NCBI GenBank assembly: GCA_030867875.1 | Contig: JAOWCC010000019.1 | Location: 104,457,006 to 104,521,005 of the forward strand | Origin: Actinernus sp. WN-2022 | Lineage: Eukaryota > Cnidaria > Anthozoa > Actiniaria > Actinernidae | DNA length: 64,000 bases | Direction: 5' to 3' | Shown: piece after piece, positions 32,810 through 45,479 of the stretch | Layout: each line of letters starts with the position of its first letter | Numbering within the stretch: the stretch's first letter is position 1 | The notes under the pieces: model-generated | Told to the model about the DNA's origin: nothing | What the model saw: only the letters and a program-made list of their open reading frames with translations | The model's database searches: none | Program-made: the position numbers and the translations under genes

Positions 32810-35430
32810 TTTTAAGCCCTTGGCTTATACAACTGTGTAAAAGGTTTTTGAGGGTTTAAAAAGACGTTCTGAAATGCCTTTACTTAACAGAAGATTCTCT
32901 TAACGAGACTACAATCTTGGACAAAACCCTTCGGAGTGATAATGTTCAATAACATGTGCTATATGAAACCACCAGGGGAATGGGGATAATCCTTTTATTT
33001 GTTAAATAAAAGGCCGTTTCTGTAGGAAAAAGTAAGGATATATATAATGATTATTTTGTTAACATGTTTTGTCCAAAATTGTAGTCTTCTACATAAATTT
33101 TGTTAGTGTTCATGTTAAGTCTTCATGATCACTTTACTAGTATTCAAGCATGAAAAGTTATGATAAGAAACCCATTCTTTCAGTCATTTTAAAGAGGTAT
33201 GGCCATGGTGGGAGGGGACTTAACCAAGGGAGTTTAAAGTACCTGGTTTTGTCCCACCCATCCACATAAAAGGAACCCAAAGGTAATATATTCTCACCCC
33301 ATCCCCCAAGGTAATTTAAAATTGTTAATATTCATGCAGTGTAGACTAATTGAGTTTGTTTGATTGACCAGCTTGTTAATGTAATAATTCAAATAAATTA
33401 AATTTATCTAAAATATGAATCTTTAAAAAAATAATTAGACTATCATTAAGTAATTACTCATTTAATTATTTATTAATATTAATTTAATTATTGAAATATT
33501 TTATTTATTGATGTATTAATTTATTTATGAATTACTTAATTTATGTATTAATTTATGAATTTTATAATATAAAGTACGGAATCACTTGTTGGCTAAAATA
33601 CAAAATAAAATAAAGTACTTGAGTTTAGTTTTGTATTATAAAACGAACAGAAAATGGCTTTCCTTTATACTGTTGTATAAAAATCTTGAAAAGCTGCCAA
33701 ATGCACTTGTGCAACCAATATGCATTCACAGCTTTTCCAGACCTCAAACATGCATTATTTTTTATAGGACAAAGGAAAACCATCTTCTATTTGTTATTTA
33801 TAGTTTTATATTTATTCCAACAATGACTCAATTGCCATGATGGTATCTCACTGAAATATGATGCCAGCATCACTTGAAATACATCACAATCTATCCATCC
33901 CTTTAGTTATAATGGGTCAACTGAACAAAAACAAATTTAGTTTAATCATCTCACAGAGTAGCAGGCCTATATCCAGTGGGTGCATACCCCCCACTCCACC
34001 CCACAGCCCATTGAGGTCTGGATTTTTACTTTCAAATGCAGGAAATTATAATCCAGGCCTTAGATTTTCAAATTTCCAGGGGCATGCCCCCAGATCCCCT
34101 AGCTTCTCGCACTTGCTCATTACGTGTCTACGGTGGATAAAAGCCTGAGTGTCCCAGTGTTTAGAGTTTAAAAGTTTACCAACATTATGGTTTATCTGAA
34201 TTTGAATGTGCTTGATTGCCTCGTTGGTTGCTTTGACTGGCTGCTGCTTGGGGTTGAAGAAGCTCAGTCATTTCAATGTCATCGAGATCTGGAGCCGAGT
34301 AAAATGGGGAGCCCATGGCATACCGCTTGTTGTAAAGATCTACATGTGATTTCAAGTAAACAAAAATAATGTTAGTTGATCTTCAATGAACATATACATG
34401 TGACAACACAGAGTGCCTATTGATAATAATTTGGACATGTATTCCAGTAAGCATTGTAGTGAACAAAATACAAATAATCAGACATACTTGTTTGACAATA
34501 AAATATCACATCCTGGACACTCCCATCTATTCTGTTTTCACTTCATTCAGTATAAATTATCAAAAGTGATCCAGTTATGTAGATCTTTAGTTCTTATAGG
34601 ACTACTCTACTTTTTAAATTCAAATTAAAGTTGGAATTCTAAACATTGCTAATGATATACATGTAACAGAGATTCTGTTAGCCAGTCTTCTATCAGCCAG
34701 TAATATGTTAGTACCAGTTCAAAATGTTTTTTTTTTGGGTATAGATCCACACAGCAGCCCCATTTTTTATCTGGTACAGTTCAATTTTTTATCTGAAAAA
34801 CTGGCACCTCCCAGTCTAGCAGATATAATGTATATGGTGCAACCACACTCACAGCTAGCAATAATTAATTATGTTAGCAAATTGCAATTAATTTTTTTTA
34901 AAGTGAAATGATTTAAAATGTTAAAACATACAATCCAAGGTCACAACAGTTTCTAATGAAAAAGGTCACATGGATATAATTAATTTCTCCTTAATACAGA
35001 GGATTCGTGTACTACAAATTTATTGAGCATGATTACTTCAACTGAAATGACAGTGCAAAATAAATAATTCCAACAGCCTAGTATATAGACATCTGTGCAA
35101 TGTGCAAAAGAAAACTGAAAAATTACCAACCTTACCCATAGCTGTAGGAATACCATGGAAATGTTGAAGCTGAAAACTTAAATTCACTGACAGCACATAT
35201 ACACACAGAAATACATGTACATGTATAAAGTCAATGGAATCATTCTCAATATATTTTAATATTTTTCTGGCAAATCAAACTACAAAAAGCTTTTCTTTTT
35301 ACAGATAATCATTATAGGACTTTTCCATCAGTTTGAAGTTGAGTGTTTCACAGATTTAAATGGAATTACATACTCTTACTTTTGATCTCTGAAAAGGTTT
35401 GATGCACAAAATGATCACATACTATACATA
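32810..35430. other. AT-rich intergenic DNA
   Basis: Very AT-rich, notably 33400-33560 with reiterated ATTTA / TTAAT words. No coding exon is recognised; open frames up to 96 residues lack domain features. A gene desert at the level I can read. Confidence 0.5.
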
Positions 35431-35819
35431 CATCCCAGCCACTTTTTGGACAAATTTGATAGGAAATATAGGCTGTGCAAGTTCTAAATATAGGAAAATA
35501 TAGGATTGTTTTCCAAAATATAGGCACTTTATAGGAGCTATAAAAATAGCTTTCAAACAATAAATAGTAAACAATAAACACACAATTTTTTAAACATGTG
35601 AACTTTTAATGTGTTTGATCAAACCTGTTTTTTTTTTATAGGAAAGAATTTTGCTTTTGTTAATTCACAACAAAAATGCTAAAAAGTGCAAAATATAAAT
35701 GTATCACTCAGCATACATCCTATTTATAGGAAATATAGGAGGATTTCTTGAAATATAGGCTCTTTATAGGATCCTATACAAATTATAGGATATATAGGAA
35801 ATATAGGAGGTCTGGGATG
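35431..35819. repeat. Element with reiterated GGAAATATAGG
   Basis: CATCCCAG on the left and CTGGGATG on the right enclose several copies of AAATATAGG and TTTATAGGA. Likely a non-autonomous element; terminal homology is short. Confidence 0.45.
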
Positions 35820-38400
35820 CCTGTACTATACAGTAAATCACTACATAAAATTTAAAAAAATTACACAATTAAACCAACAAAATAATTATTATAATTTGGG
35901 CTTGCATTAACAGCCTGATAGTGCAAAATCTTTCAAACCATTTTTCACCAAGTTGATCTTTGATTCTATAAAGATTCTTCTCTTCAGCCTTTCCTTCTAA
36001 CAATACTCTCAAAAGTTCACTTTTCCCTGACTTTTCCCTCAGTGACTTCTAGTCAAATACCAGTTTTCCCTGACTGAGATCAAAATTCCCTGACTTTTCC
36101 CTGACCTTGAAAAAAATTCCTGACTTTATCCTGACCTGTGACAACCCTGGTAAAACCATCACTACTATAATTATGATCTTCTAACTTTGTACAAGCACCA
36201 TGGCAGATGAGATGCAATCCAAACATCAGGCCAGTTCTATTCATCTGCAAATAATTATATTTATGAGGGTCTATAGATACTATTATTTCAAATGTCAGAT
36301 TTTCAGGGATTAATTGGGATCATAGGATTAGTTGAACACTTATCCCAACACTAGCCTACTTCAGTTCCCCTCCTATTCTTAAAGACGAAATAATTCCTGC
36401 TATTTTCCAATAATTATGTACATGATCATGAAGCCTGGCATTGGCAAAAACTGAAAATATCATTATTTTATGATACAAAAATATGCAATAATTTATACAA
36501 ACAGCTTTAATATACAATACTGTAAAAACAGCTTCAAAACCAACCTAAATAATTCCAATTTAACACTAGAGAACTTTTGTAAGAATACTTAATAAGCCTC
36601 TTGACTTGGGAGACCTGGTAACACTTCAATGTGTCTTCAATGCAAAATAAATCATTTCACTTTTTTTACCCTGAGCTGATCGACCCCCTGCAGAATAAAA
36701 TATCTTTTTTTTTCTGATAATGTTCAATAATGCTCCCATTCTTGTTTTCATAATATTTAACTTCAAGTCCAAGGGTCTGAGCTATCAGCATACATAGTAT
36801 GCCATGCTGTGAATAAACTGACACTATATGTGTAGTAAATCACCATACTATGGTGAATATACTTAATCAAAAAATTACCTTAAAAATGTTCCAAAAAATA
36901 TTTTCCATTCAATTAATTAAGAGTAAGAATTCAAACCTTGACAGTGATGCAAGAATAATTCCCATGAATGAATTTTTTAAATCTATTATATATAAACTCT
37001 TTTAGAGTATTTCCATCAAGCATAAAATTATTTGAAACTAATGATTCCGTTCAACTCCTTTTGAGTGAAGTTGATCCATGAATTGAAACTGACAATTATA
37101 TTACTTATAATAATTATAATTATTGTGAGATGGATACTAAGCACTACCTACCATATCACGTCATTATATTATTAATATTTATCTACTGGTAATAATATTG
37201 AAGTATATGGATTGAAATTGTACAAAGTGTGATGAATATAATGATACTCAAACCAAACCCTGAAAAAATGAGTATATATATGTACAAGAAGGCTAGATAA
37301 CTCAGATCTGTTTCAGATGGCAAACGTATCATGTGTGGAATAGGTCATGCTAATGAGCTTAATCTATTGTTATGGCTCGAGCCTCACAAACTAAGCAAGC
37401 TCTGTCTAAATACTATTATACACTGAAGCATTATCTATTGATATCCAGCAGTTTTATCAAACTACAGTAAACACTTTTTTTTATCAAACTACAATAAATT
37501 CCAGTGGTAGAATATTTTTGAATAAGTTTGGTTTCAAATATTTTTAATTAATTAAGAAATTGCCACACAATTAAATTAGTATAATTTTTCACTTTCCTTT
37601 TTTTTTCTACTATGTTTTAAAGACCATATGGATTCAGATTGTTAATTGTCACACAGTAGATTATGACCAATCTTTTTGCAAAAATGTGAATAGATTTTCA
37701 ACATGGCAGGACTCTAGTCTGACTGCTTTCTGTTTCCTTCCATTTGAAGTTTTTATGTAAAGCAATGAATATTATTACTGTCCTACTAAATTATTGTCTT
37801 ATTGATCTAACCCTAGCTAGGACTAAAATATAAAATTCCAACAAAATCCTTCAAACCACTTCATTACCAAAATATGTATAATCCTGTGCCATTTAAAAAA
37901 ATATGGTTTGTATTTACCATTTTTTTATACGTCCTGATCTGCTTCTGCTCAGTCCTTTTCCCATAAAAACAAGCTAGTAATTTAAGAGTTAACTTTGTTA
38001 TAATAGGTCACAGATTTGACAAGATTCTTTCTTGATAAAGCTACAGCTTTTGTTGTACCAACTGAAAATAATAAATATCATACAAACTTGTATTTAGTTG
38101 ATACATACAATGGGACCTCTGACTGAGCATTAAATTCCTCCCGTAAGCATTAAATTGTTGGTAATATATAGTGGACGTCTAAATTGAAAATTTGTTTTAA
38201 AAATGGAAAATATATGGATAGTCAAGTGAGCCATTTTGAGCTCTGAATTCTGCAAGTGCCGCCATCTTGGATCTTATGCCATTTCATGACAGCCTTTATT
38301 GTTACACAACAAAAGAGCTATTGTCTTCTTACAATAGGGGCAACTGTATAGCCTAATAAGATCCAATATGTCAGCACCTGTCTAAGCCCAAATGGCATAA
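35820..38400. other. AT-rich intergenic DNA
   Basis: It includes a short direct-repeat patch of TTCCCTGACTTTT near 36020-36135. No exon, RNA gene or regulatory site is recognised. Confidence 0.5.
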
Positions 38401-38402
38401 TT

Positions 38403-40118
38403 TATACCGTATTCACTCACCGATAAGCCACACCCTTTTACCCAAAATCTACACTTGAAATCGGGGGTGCGGCTTATCTGCGAGAACATCTGCACAAGGT
38501 TCCGTAAATTTACATAAATTAACATTTTCAAATATTTTTTTATTATTAAAGGGATACCCGAGTGAAAAACACATTGGGGCTCAAAAGAATCTTCAACATG
38601 TTCTTTGTTCAGAAAATGTATTAAAATTTGATCAAAGGTTTTTAGTATTACGAACGAGTACCTCAAAGTTGGCCCCACGAAGACATGGGCGCCGCCATCT
38701 TTGTTTGCATTTACGGAAGTGACGTCACTTCGTCCCACCAGCGTTCTCACTCTCTCACTTATTAGGTGTTTTTAGGATGATAAACGCCTTAACTGTACCT
38801 CACATACATTGTAGTTCTTATACTTATTCAGAAGTCACTCGAGTCTTTTAAGCCATGTTGTTTTGCTGTTATTAAATGGCAGTTACGAGACCTTGTTGTT
38901 CGTCTGATAATTTCTCGCCTTCCCAATGCTTTTCTTCCTCCTCCCAGTCTTCTGAACTTTTCTCATAATGTCGTCTTCATCATAATTCCGGTTTCTGTAA
39001 GAATTGCTCTGCAATCTCGATGAAAATATATCCACTTTAATTCCGAGCGTGTGAAAATCATACAAAGACAAGTAGCCGCGATACGCTGGTGGGACGAAGT
39101 GACGTCACTTCCGTAAATGCAAACAAAGATGGCGGCGCCCATGTCTTCGCGGGGCCAACTTTGAGGTGCTCGTTCTTAATACTAAAAACGTTTGATCAAA
39201 TTTTAATACATTTTCTGAACAAAGAACATGTTGAAGATTCTTTTGAGCCCCAATGTGTTTTTCACTCGGGTATCCCTTTAACTCAAGCGAGTTAAATTAA
39301 CACACAAAACCAAAAGAAACTAAGCACTGGTCATTGCTTTTGCAAGTTTGGTGGCTCTCAATGCAATAGTTCTAACCGTTTTGATGTATTGAAGTTATAT
39401 TCTTGCTGCCGTTAAACCTTCTTCGTCAAAACATCTTTAACACGGTTTATAGCTACTTTTCTGGAGCAACTAAATGCCCACCACAAAGTGTGTTGCAGTG
39501 CCAGCTGCCGTCGCCCTGTTACTTCGATGGTTATAATTCCTCCACGAGCAAGAAAATGGCATGCTATCCTTGAGTATTTGCGCAGTAAATGGCCACTGTG
39601 TTGTCACTGTTCAAAACTTTCGCATCAAATTAGTCGAACTGATCTTCCAAACTAGTTTTTTTCCCAATAGATGGCTTGCAGATATCCTTTTAGACATGAT
39701 ACATGAAAAAGCAAACATTTTGACTTCGTTTGAAGTGAGAACAAAACTTCTAGTGTCCAGTTTTCTCTCTTCCAACAGATGCCAGGTTACTAAGCTACAG
39801 ACAAATGTGAGCATGTTGTTGGTTTGGTTGACATGTAAAATTCGATCTAAAAAGTAACCCGAGTGAACAGATATCAGTAAACAAATACTATGGAAAGATA
39901 GGTCATGTATCTTTAGAAGTATGTAGACATGAAGTTTATACTACTTCAGAGCTGAAATTACAGATACAACTTTGGAGTTTTCTCCAGTTTGAAAGTCCGA
40001 TGAAGGTTACAATGTACGTTTGATATTCTTCCAAAAAACTTTTTCCTAAACTCAAGCTTCTAAACTCAGGATGCAGCTTATCTGCAAGTGCGGCTTATCT
40101 GTAAGTGAATACGGTATA
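38403..40118. mobile_element. DNA element with TATACCGTATTCACT termini
   Basis: The left end reads TATACCGTATTCACTCACC then GATAAGCC; the right end is the complement, with two copies of CGGCTTATCTG or CAGCTTATCTG. The span is 1.7 kb including a nested element. No transposase frame is seen. Confidence 0.7.
38550..39277. mobile_element. Nested piggyBac-like MITE, 194-bp inverted repeats, TTAA duplication
   Basis: AGGGATACCCGAGTGAAAAA begins arms of about 194 bp (38550-38743 and 39084-39277) that are nearly identical. TTAA flanks both ends (38546-38549 and 39278-39281). The interior is about 340 bp and non-coding. The open frames in the arms mirror each other and are not genes. Confidence 0.88.
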
Positions 40119-40523
40119 CTCATATCCATGGTTTTTGTTTTCAAAAACTACACTTAATTTTTTCCCCAATTTTTCTCAACAAATTTTTAGTTATTTTAGA
40201 TGACATTTCCAACAATTTAACAGCAATGTGTTCCAAAAGTTGGGGTATCCTTTAAGCAACCATGTTTCTAAAAACCTATTTAGTTTCTTTCTCACTCAAA
40301 CCATGTTTCTAAAAACCCATTTGGCATGTTCCTCAGTCAAATCAGTACATTTTTAAACCTCTCGTAAGTGACCACCATTGTTTGACATATTAATGTTGGT
40401 TCCTAATGAGAAGTTCAACTCGATGATCTATCATGTAATAAAGTATGGCTAAATTCCCTACATCAAAGTAAATCACAAGTTGTGTTAGTGTCTTTAACTG
40501 TACAAATTATAAAGAATCAATTG
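39560..40523. other. Non-coding, right part of the outer element and TMEM198 3' flank
   Basis: A plus-strand frame at 39561-39857 (98 residues) has no recognisable domain. From 40119 on is the region downstream of the TMEM198-like stop codon, where its 3' UTR should lie. Confidence 0.45.
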
Positions 40524-43500
40524 TCACACAAGAAGACTGTGATCCGCATGTCTGTCTTGATTACGAAAAGGAGCCTCACCCTTTTTTGGTTTAGGTGATG
40601 CCTTCCCTGTCTTCAGAAACTGAACCAGCAGTCCAATTATAGTAAGGAGAGGCCACATCCCAAGGATAATCCATGAAAAGAGACACGGCTCATTGTACAC
40701 CTTTAACAAGAATATCTTCTTCCAGGAATATATCATCAACAGAAAGTCCTCCATGAAGTAATCAACTCCACTAATTATCAGTGCGCCACCAAAAACACTA
40801 GATGAAAATATCAAAAACACTCGCTTCCACCACACAGCTGCTCCAGCGATAATCACAGACAGGGTTATCACCACCCCAAGGGGAATAGAAATAGTGTTAT
40901 ATTCTGCATGTAGACTTGAGAATCCTAGCAAAAATGCCATGCCAATACAAACTCCTGCAATGAGTCCTGATGCAAAGAGTCCACAGAATACAATAGTTGT
41001 GCAAAGGATTCCTGCAAAGATGGCCACTGCTGCAGTGATGAGAAGGATATACTGAAGGAGAAGGCTGCTTCTCTCAAGACAAATGAAGTAAGTTAGGATT
41101 GCTGCAGAGGTAAATCCCATCAGGAATAAAGTGGTTCGCTGGTACTTGAAACCTGAATGGATACAACAAAAAGCAGTGGAATATTGATTAGTGTATTATC
41201 ATGATATCGTGTTTATAGTGGAGCTCTAATCATAATTACGGGCCAAAACATACATATACGACGAGAGCAAAAATCGGCTGACTTCTGGATTCCTTCATTC
41301 CCAAATCCTACATCTCAAAACCTAACGTGCTGCGCGCGATGAGCAACATGCCTGAAAAAGTGCTACACTTGTACTGTTAAAACCAGGAAGCCCAGATCAA
41401 AAACTTGAGCATGCAGTAGCTAGTGATGTTTTCATTTCCCATTAATGTTATTGTTAATGTTTTGCACTGATCTCCCTTGATTTTTGTTTTTGTTTTTAAA
41501 TCTTTGTTTTCTAGTTTACGCAATTAATTGAAGGGTTGCATGCTAAAACGGCATTAGTGTTGATTTGACTGAGTGACACTCTTTGCTGTTATTTACGTTC
41601 GCTTTACGTTTTATGAAGTGAAATTTTACGTACATCGACCGTGACAATAATTATTCTTGTACATGAAAATGCTGATAATAGAAAAAACTCAAGATTTGCA
41701 GACAAAAAAATCGTCTTTTCTCTCAGGGATTATCATGGCACTCAAGCCGTTGACCCCAGGTTTGATTCCCGGCTGTTGCATCACAATTTTTTTTTCGTTT
41801 CCCAACTCGAAATATCCTTAATATCATTCAATTTGTCTATTTCACACCAATATTCTTTGAAAACAACAAGAAAAATAATAATAAATAACCTTAATAGTGA
41901 ATAATCTACCATTACCCAGTTCCCTATTGCGTGAAATGCTTCCCCCACTCTAGCTGTTTTAGAACTACAAGCTTGTTTACTGGAGAGCCAAGTCAAAGTC
42001 ATGAGTTAACGATGTTCATTGTCATTCTGTTTTGGATTCTTTTGGGTTTTCAAGCCTTCCATTAAGGTCCGTCCATGAAATTTTTGTTTATCATTGGCAG
42101 CCTGATAATGCTCATTCTGGTTTAAATTGTTGGTTGCCGTTTTTTATTTTTATTTGAATACATTAGCCCTTTCTAATCAAAAATTCGCTTCATGCCAGTG
42201 CACTTCACAAAGGAATGTTGTTTAAGTATTAAGTTCTCACACATCCTTCACTTATTAGCTTGATCGCAAAACAGAGTTATTACATGTACAGCTAGTACAT
42301 GGACGACCAAATTTCAGATGCTTTGCATTTTTTAAATAATCTTTCCAAAATCCTTGCGAGCTAATAGCTAACACGTATATAACCCAATTCCCTTTGGATT
42401 ACCTTCAGACTCAACACAGACCGAAAAGATATTGTGGGCCGGTACACAGCAAAATTTTCCACAAGGGCACACCATAGGTTTTCTTCTTAAGAATATTTTA
42501 GAAATCTATAGGCAAAGCACAAACAAGGCCCAATACAACTATCTTTGGAAAGCTCAGACCGAAATGGCCTTCTTAGTTCCAAAATATTAACAGTTTGCTT
42601 TCCCTGGTGTAGCTGGCTGGTTCAATACTCAAAAATAAGAAAATTTACTTAAGAGTAAAAAAAAAACCAGCCATCTCATGGTTACATTATAACTAAAGGT
42701 TTTCAGTTACAAGCAGTAGAGGCAGGGGTCACAGCTTTAACTTACATTGCCACCTACTAGCAAAACAGCCAGCTATTATGACTTTTTATTCAGGAGTTTC
42801 TAATAGATTAGATGCTTATAAATTTCAATCACATCCACCATCTGATCTCAGTTTTGAGGAAACTTTTGAAAAGCTAGTAAGAACTTCTGGATGCACTTGG
42901 GATAAACTTTTTACATACTATGTAAATGTATGTTGAAATTGTACCATGTTTTTTTATACTTGTGGTGCGATTACAATATGTATTGCAAGTGCCACATTGT
43001 GCTACTAACAAGTAGTGTTGATTTCATGAAATTGACCAGTGAAATCAAGGTGTAATTTGTACTATTGCTAAAATCATATTATGAGCTTTGGTGAGTAGAC
43101 AAAGTGATCATCTTGTTCATTTTATTTATTTTTTACTCTTTAATGCCAGCAGGTATAAATGAATGTCACACATCAAAATCATCCCCTCTGACAGGATTCC
43201 TAATTTTTGTAGTCATATTCGTAATCGGGCCCTTGCATCAAAATCACATAAATTTCACCCCTGATTTTTGTTATCAATTTCTTGAAACTGAAATGAAATT
43301 TAGCGCTTCTCGTTAAGAATACAATACAATATTCAACCTGTTATTAGGAACATTGTTGTAGGAATTATTTAACTTGAATGTCATCTGGGCCCTTTTTGCC
43401 TGATGCGGCCCATATGTCAAACTACAAATGAGTGTGAAACAGGGACATTGCGAGAAGTCTATTGATCTATCGCATATGTTCATCTAAAATTGAAAGATTC

Positions 43501-45378
43501 AGGGAACAGTTTGACAATTTTTCAGAGCTCCCATTTGCTCTAAGCTTTCCTTAAAGTTTTATTGTTCCATCTTCAAAAGGGAAGTGTTATATAAAGGAAC
43601 TGGACGAGGCAGTTCTAAGCAAAACTGAAACTTTGTTATTTTAGCCATTTCCTCCCTAGAAAATGGGTGGACAAAAAGGAGCCAGTTCAAGGAAGAAACG
43701 CTGTAACATATTTATTCCACTCACCACCATTTTCTTTTCATTTCAGAAGAGTTTAGTGCTCTTTGGATGCATTCTAACATTTTCAAAAAATACATTTTGC
43801 CAAGTTTTGTACTAATTCCCATTTGTGGTTAATTTGAGGCCATTCTCATTCTTGATGAAATTATTGCAACAAAGTATGAAAATACATTAAAGGTATACAT
43901 GTAGTCACACGTTTGTGTACCATGCTGTAAAAGAAAAAACACAATTTTGTTTGTTGTCCATGAAAAGTCCTACTCCAAGGCACTTGGACCTATTTTATAC
44001 AGTGTAGATATGTTGCAATACAGGAAGTAATATATTTAGGCAAGCCTATTAGTGGAGCTCTAATGATTTTTGATCACATTAGAGCTTATATTGACCAGCT
44101 GAGTGATATTTCAGACAGAGGGTTGAAGCAAGTTTTTTGGTTGATTGCTTTGAAAAGCTATGTTTTGTTTAGTTATTATTATTAAAATGATAACTTGGTA
44201 AGAAAGAAAAATGCCAGAAAGAAAAAAGGAGGTAAGAAATGTTGTCCAGTTAAAAAAAGTGGAAAAAGAAAAAAGTGTCCTCAGCGAGACTCAAACCTGT
44301 GACTATCAAGGCACAACTTTGGAGTGGGGCTATCAAGACACAATCAACTATGAGAAAAGAAAAAAATCCTACAAATATTAGAGGTGATACATGCTGAAGG
44401 ATGTGGTCAGACAGACATGTGCAACAATTTTTTTGATCGCTTGCTATGATGTATGGTGTTCCCCTCACATGGGCCCAAAGGAGCTCTGCTAATAAAGCCC
44501 CGGTTATATTGTAATGATTGACATGAGCTACATGTAACTCAACCCCTTGAATTAAATTCTGAGCATGTATGTGATACTTATTAAACCAGCAACCTGTAAA
44601 TAGTTATTTTAGTAATAGCCTTACTTTAAATAAAATATTTTCCAACAGAGATAAAAAAAACTACAAGTTCTTTGCTAAACAAAGACAAGGTCTTGGGCCA
44701 GTTCAGGGCCAGGGGTCTTGATGTATGAGCAACAATAAATATTATTGTACCATACAACACGTGTTATCAAGGAAATATGGCTTAAACAATAGAAACGCAA
44801 ATTGTTTTGAAAATTTATAATACATATTGGTTGTACATGTATTACAGTTGTCCACAATATAGCCTCGCTCTAATATAAAGCAAACCTACGAAACAATCGA
44901 TTGTACATATGTGCAGTAGAACTATTTACATTTGAATTTTGATACTCTACCACGGACAAGTCACAACTCACGAGGTCACTGAGTCTGAGGTGTTATAATT
45001 CCATAAAATTTATGTAGCAACCCACAGACAAAAGGACTAATCTTGTGCTTCAGGATTAACGAGACTTCACATTTGTAAATGGATTTTTTACACATGACAT
45101 TACGTTATTAACTCACCAACAATCAATTTGAAGCCGCCAAGTAGAATACACAAGGCGCAAGCGATTCCTGGTCCATAAGCGATCGGAAATTTTAAGTCAT
45201 CCCATTTACAGCTGAATGGAGAAATCTTGGTTTCATTTCTAGTTACATTCGATCTGGTTGTAGGAGAAGTCGTCGTGTTAACGGCAGCAGTACTTGTTCG
45301 AAGTAAATTCGAGATAACGAAAGAGCAGAACCATAAACTTCTCAGGGAAGGTTCCATGAACGTTAATTTCCGTATCAT
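40524..45378 (-). CDS. TMEM198: TMEM198-like multipass membrane protein, two exons
   Basis: TMEM198 relatives are seven-pass membrane proteins linked in vertebrates to Wnt/LRP6 signalling; that role is family knowledge, not shown here. Exon 1 is 45378-45117 (donor GTGAGT) and exon 2 is 41152-40524 (acceptor TTCAG), with matching phase and a Gly codon across the junction. The product is 296 residues. The N terminus has a signal-like hydrophobic stretch (LWFCSFVISNLL), a Thr/Asn-rich luminal segment with N-x-T sites, then YGPGIACALCILLGGFKLIVG. Exon 2 gives further hydrophobic segments, GGALIISGVDYFMEDFLL and LGMWPLLTIIGLLVQFLKTG, the most diagnostic blocks. The tail is short and basic. Alternative Met codons exist at 45444 and 45357. 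Confidence 0.88.
41153..45116 (-). other. TMEM198 intron
   Basis: A 3.96-kb GT-AG intron, AT-rich. I found no nested gene. Short open frames (for example 43104-43316) have no support. Confidence 0.75.
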
Positions 45379-45479
45379 GATCAGCTGTTGAATTTGAAGA
45401 GAGTATAGAAATTCACATCTTAAAAACAAGTAAATACTAAGCAACTAACCAGAGAAGCATTATGTTGTCCAACATAGAT

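Noticed and set aside
38382..39295. Duplicate ORFs at 38382-38750 and 39089-39295
   Set aside because: They are the two arms of the TTAA-flanked inverted-repeat element read on opposite strands.
44270..44350. tRNA-like B box (GGTTTGAGTC on the minus strand)
   Set aside because: No matching A box, acceptor stem or full cloverleaf could be built; at best a decayed SINE fragment.
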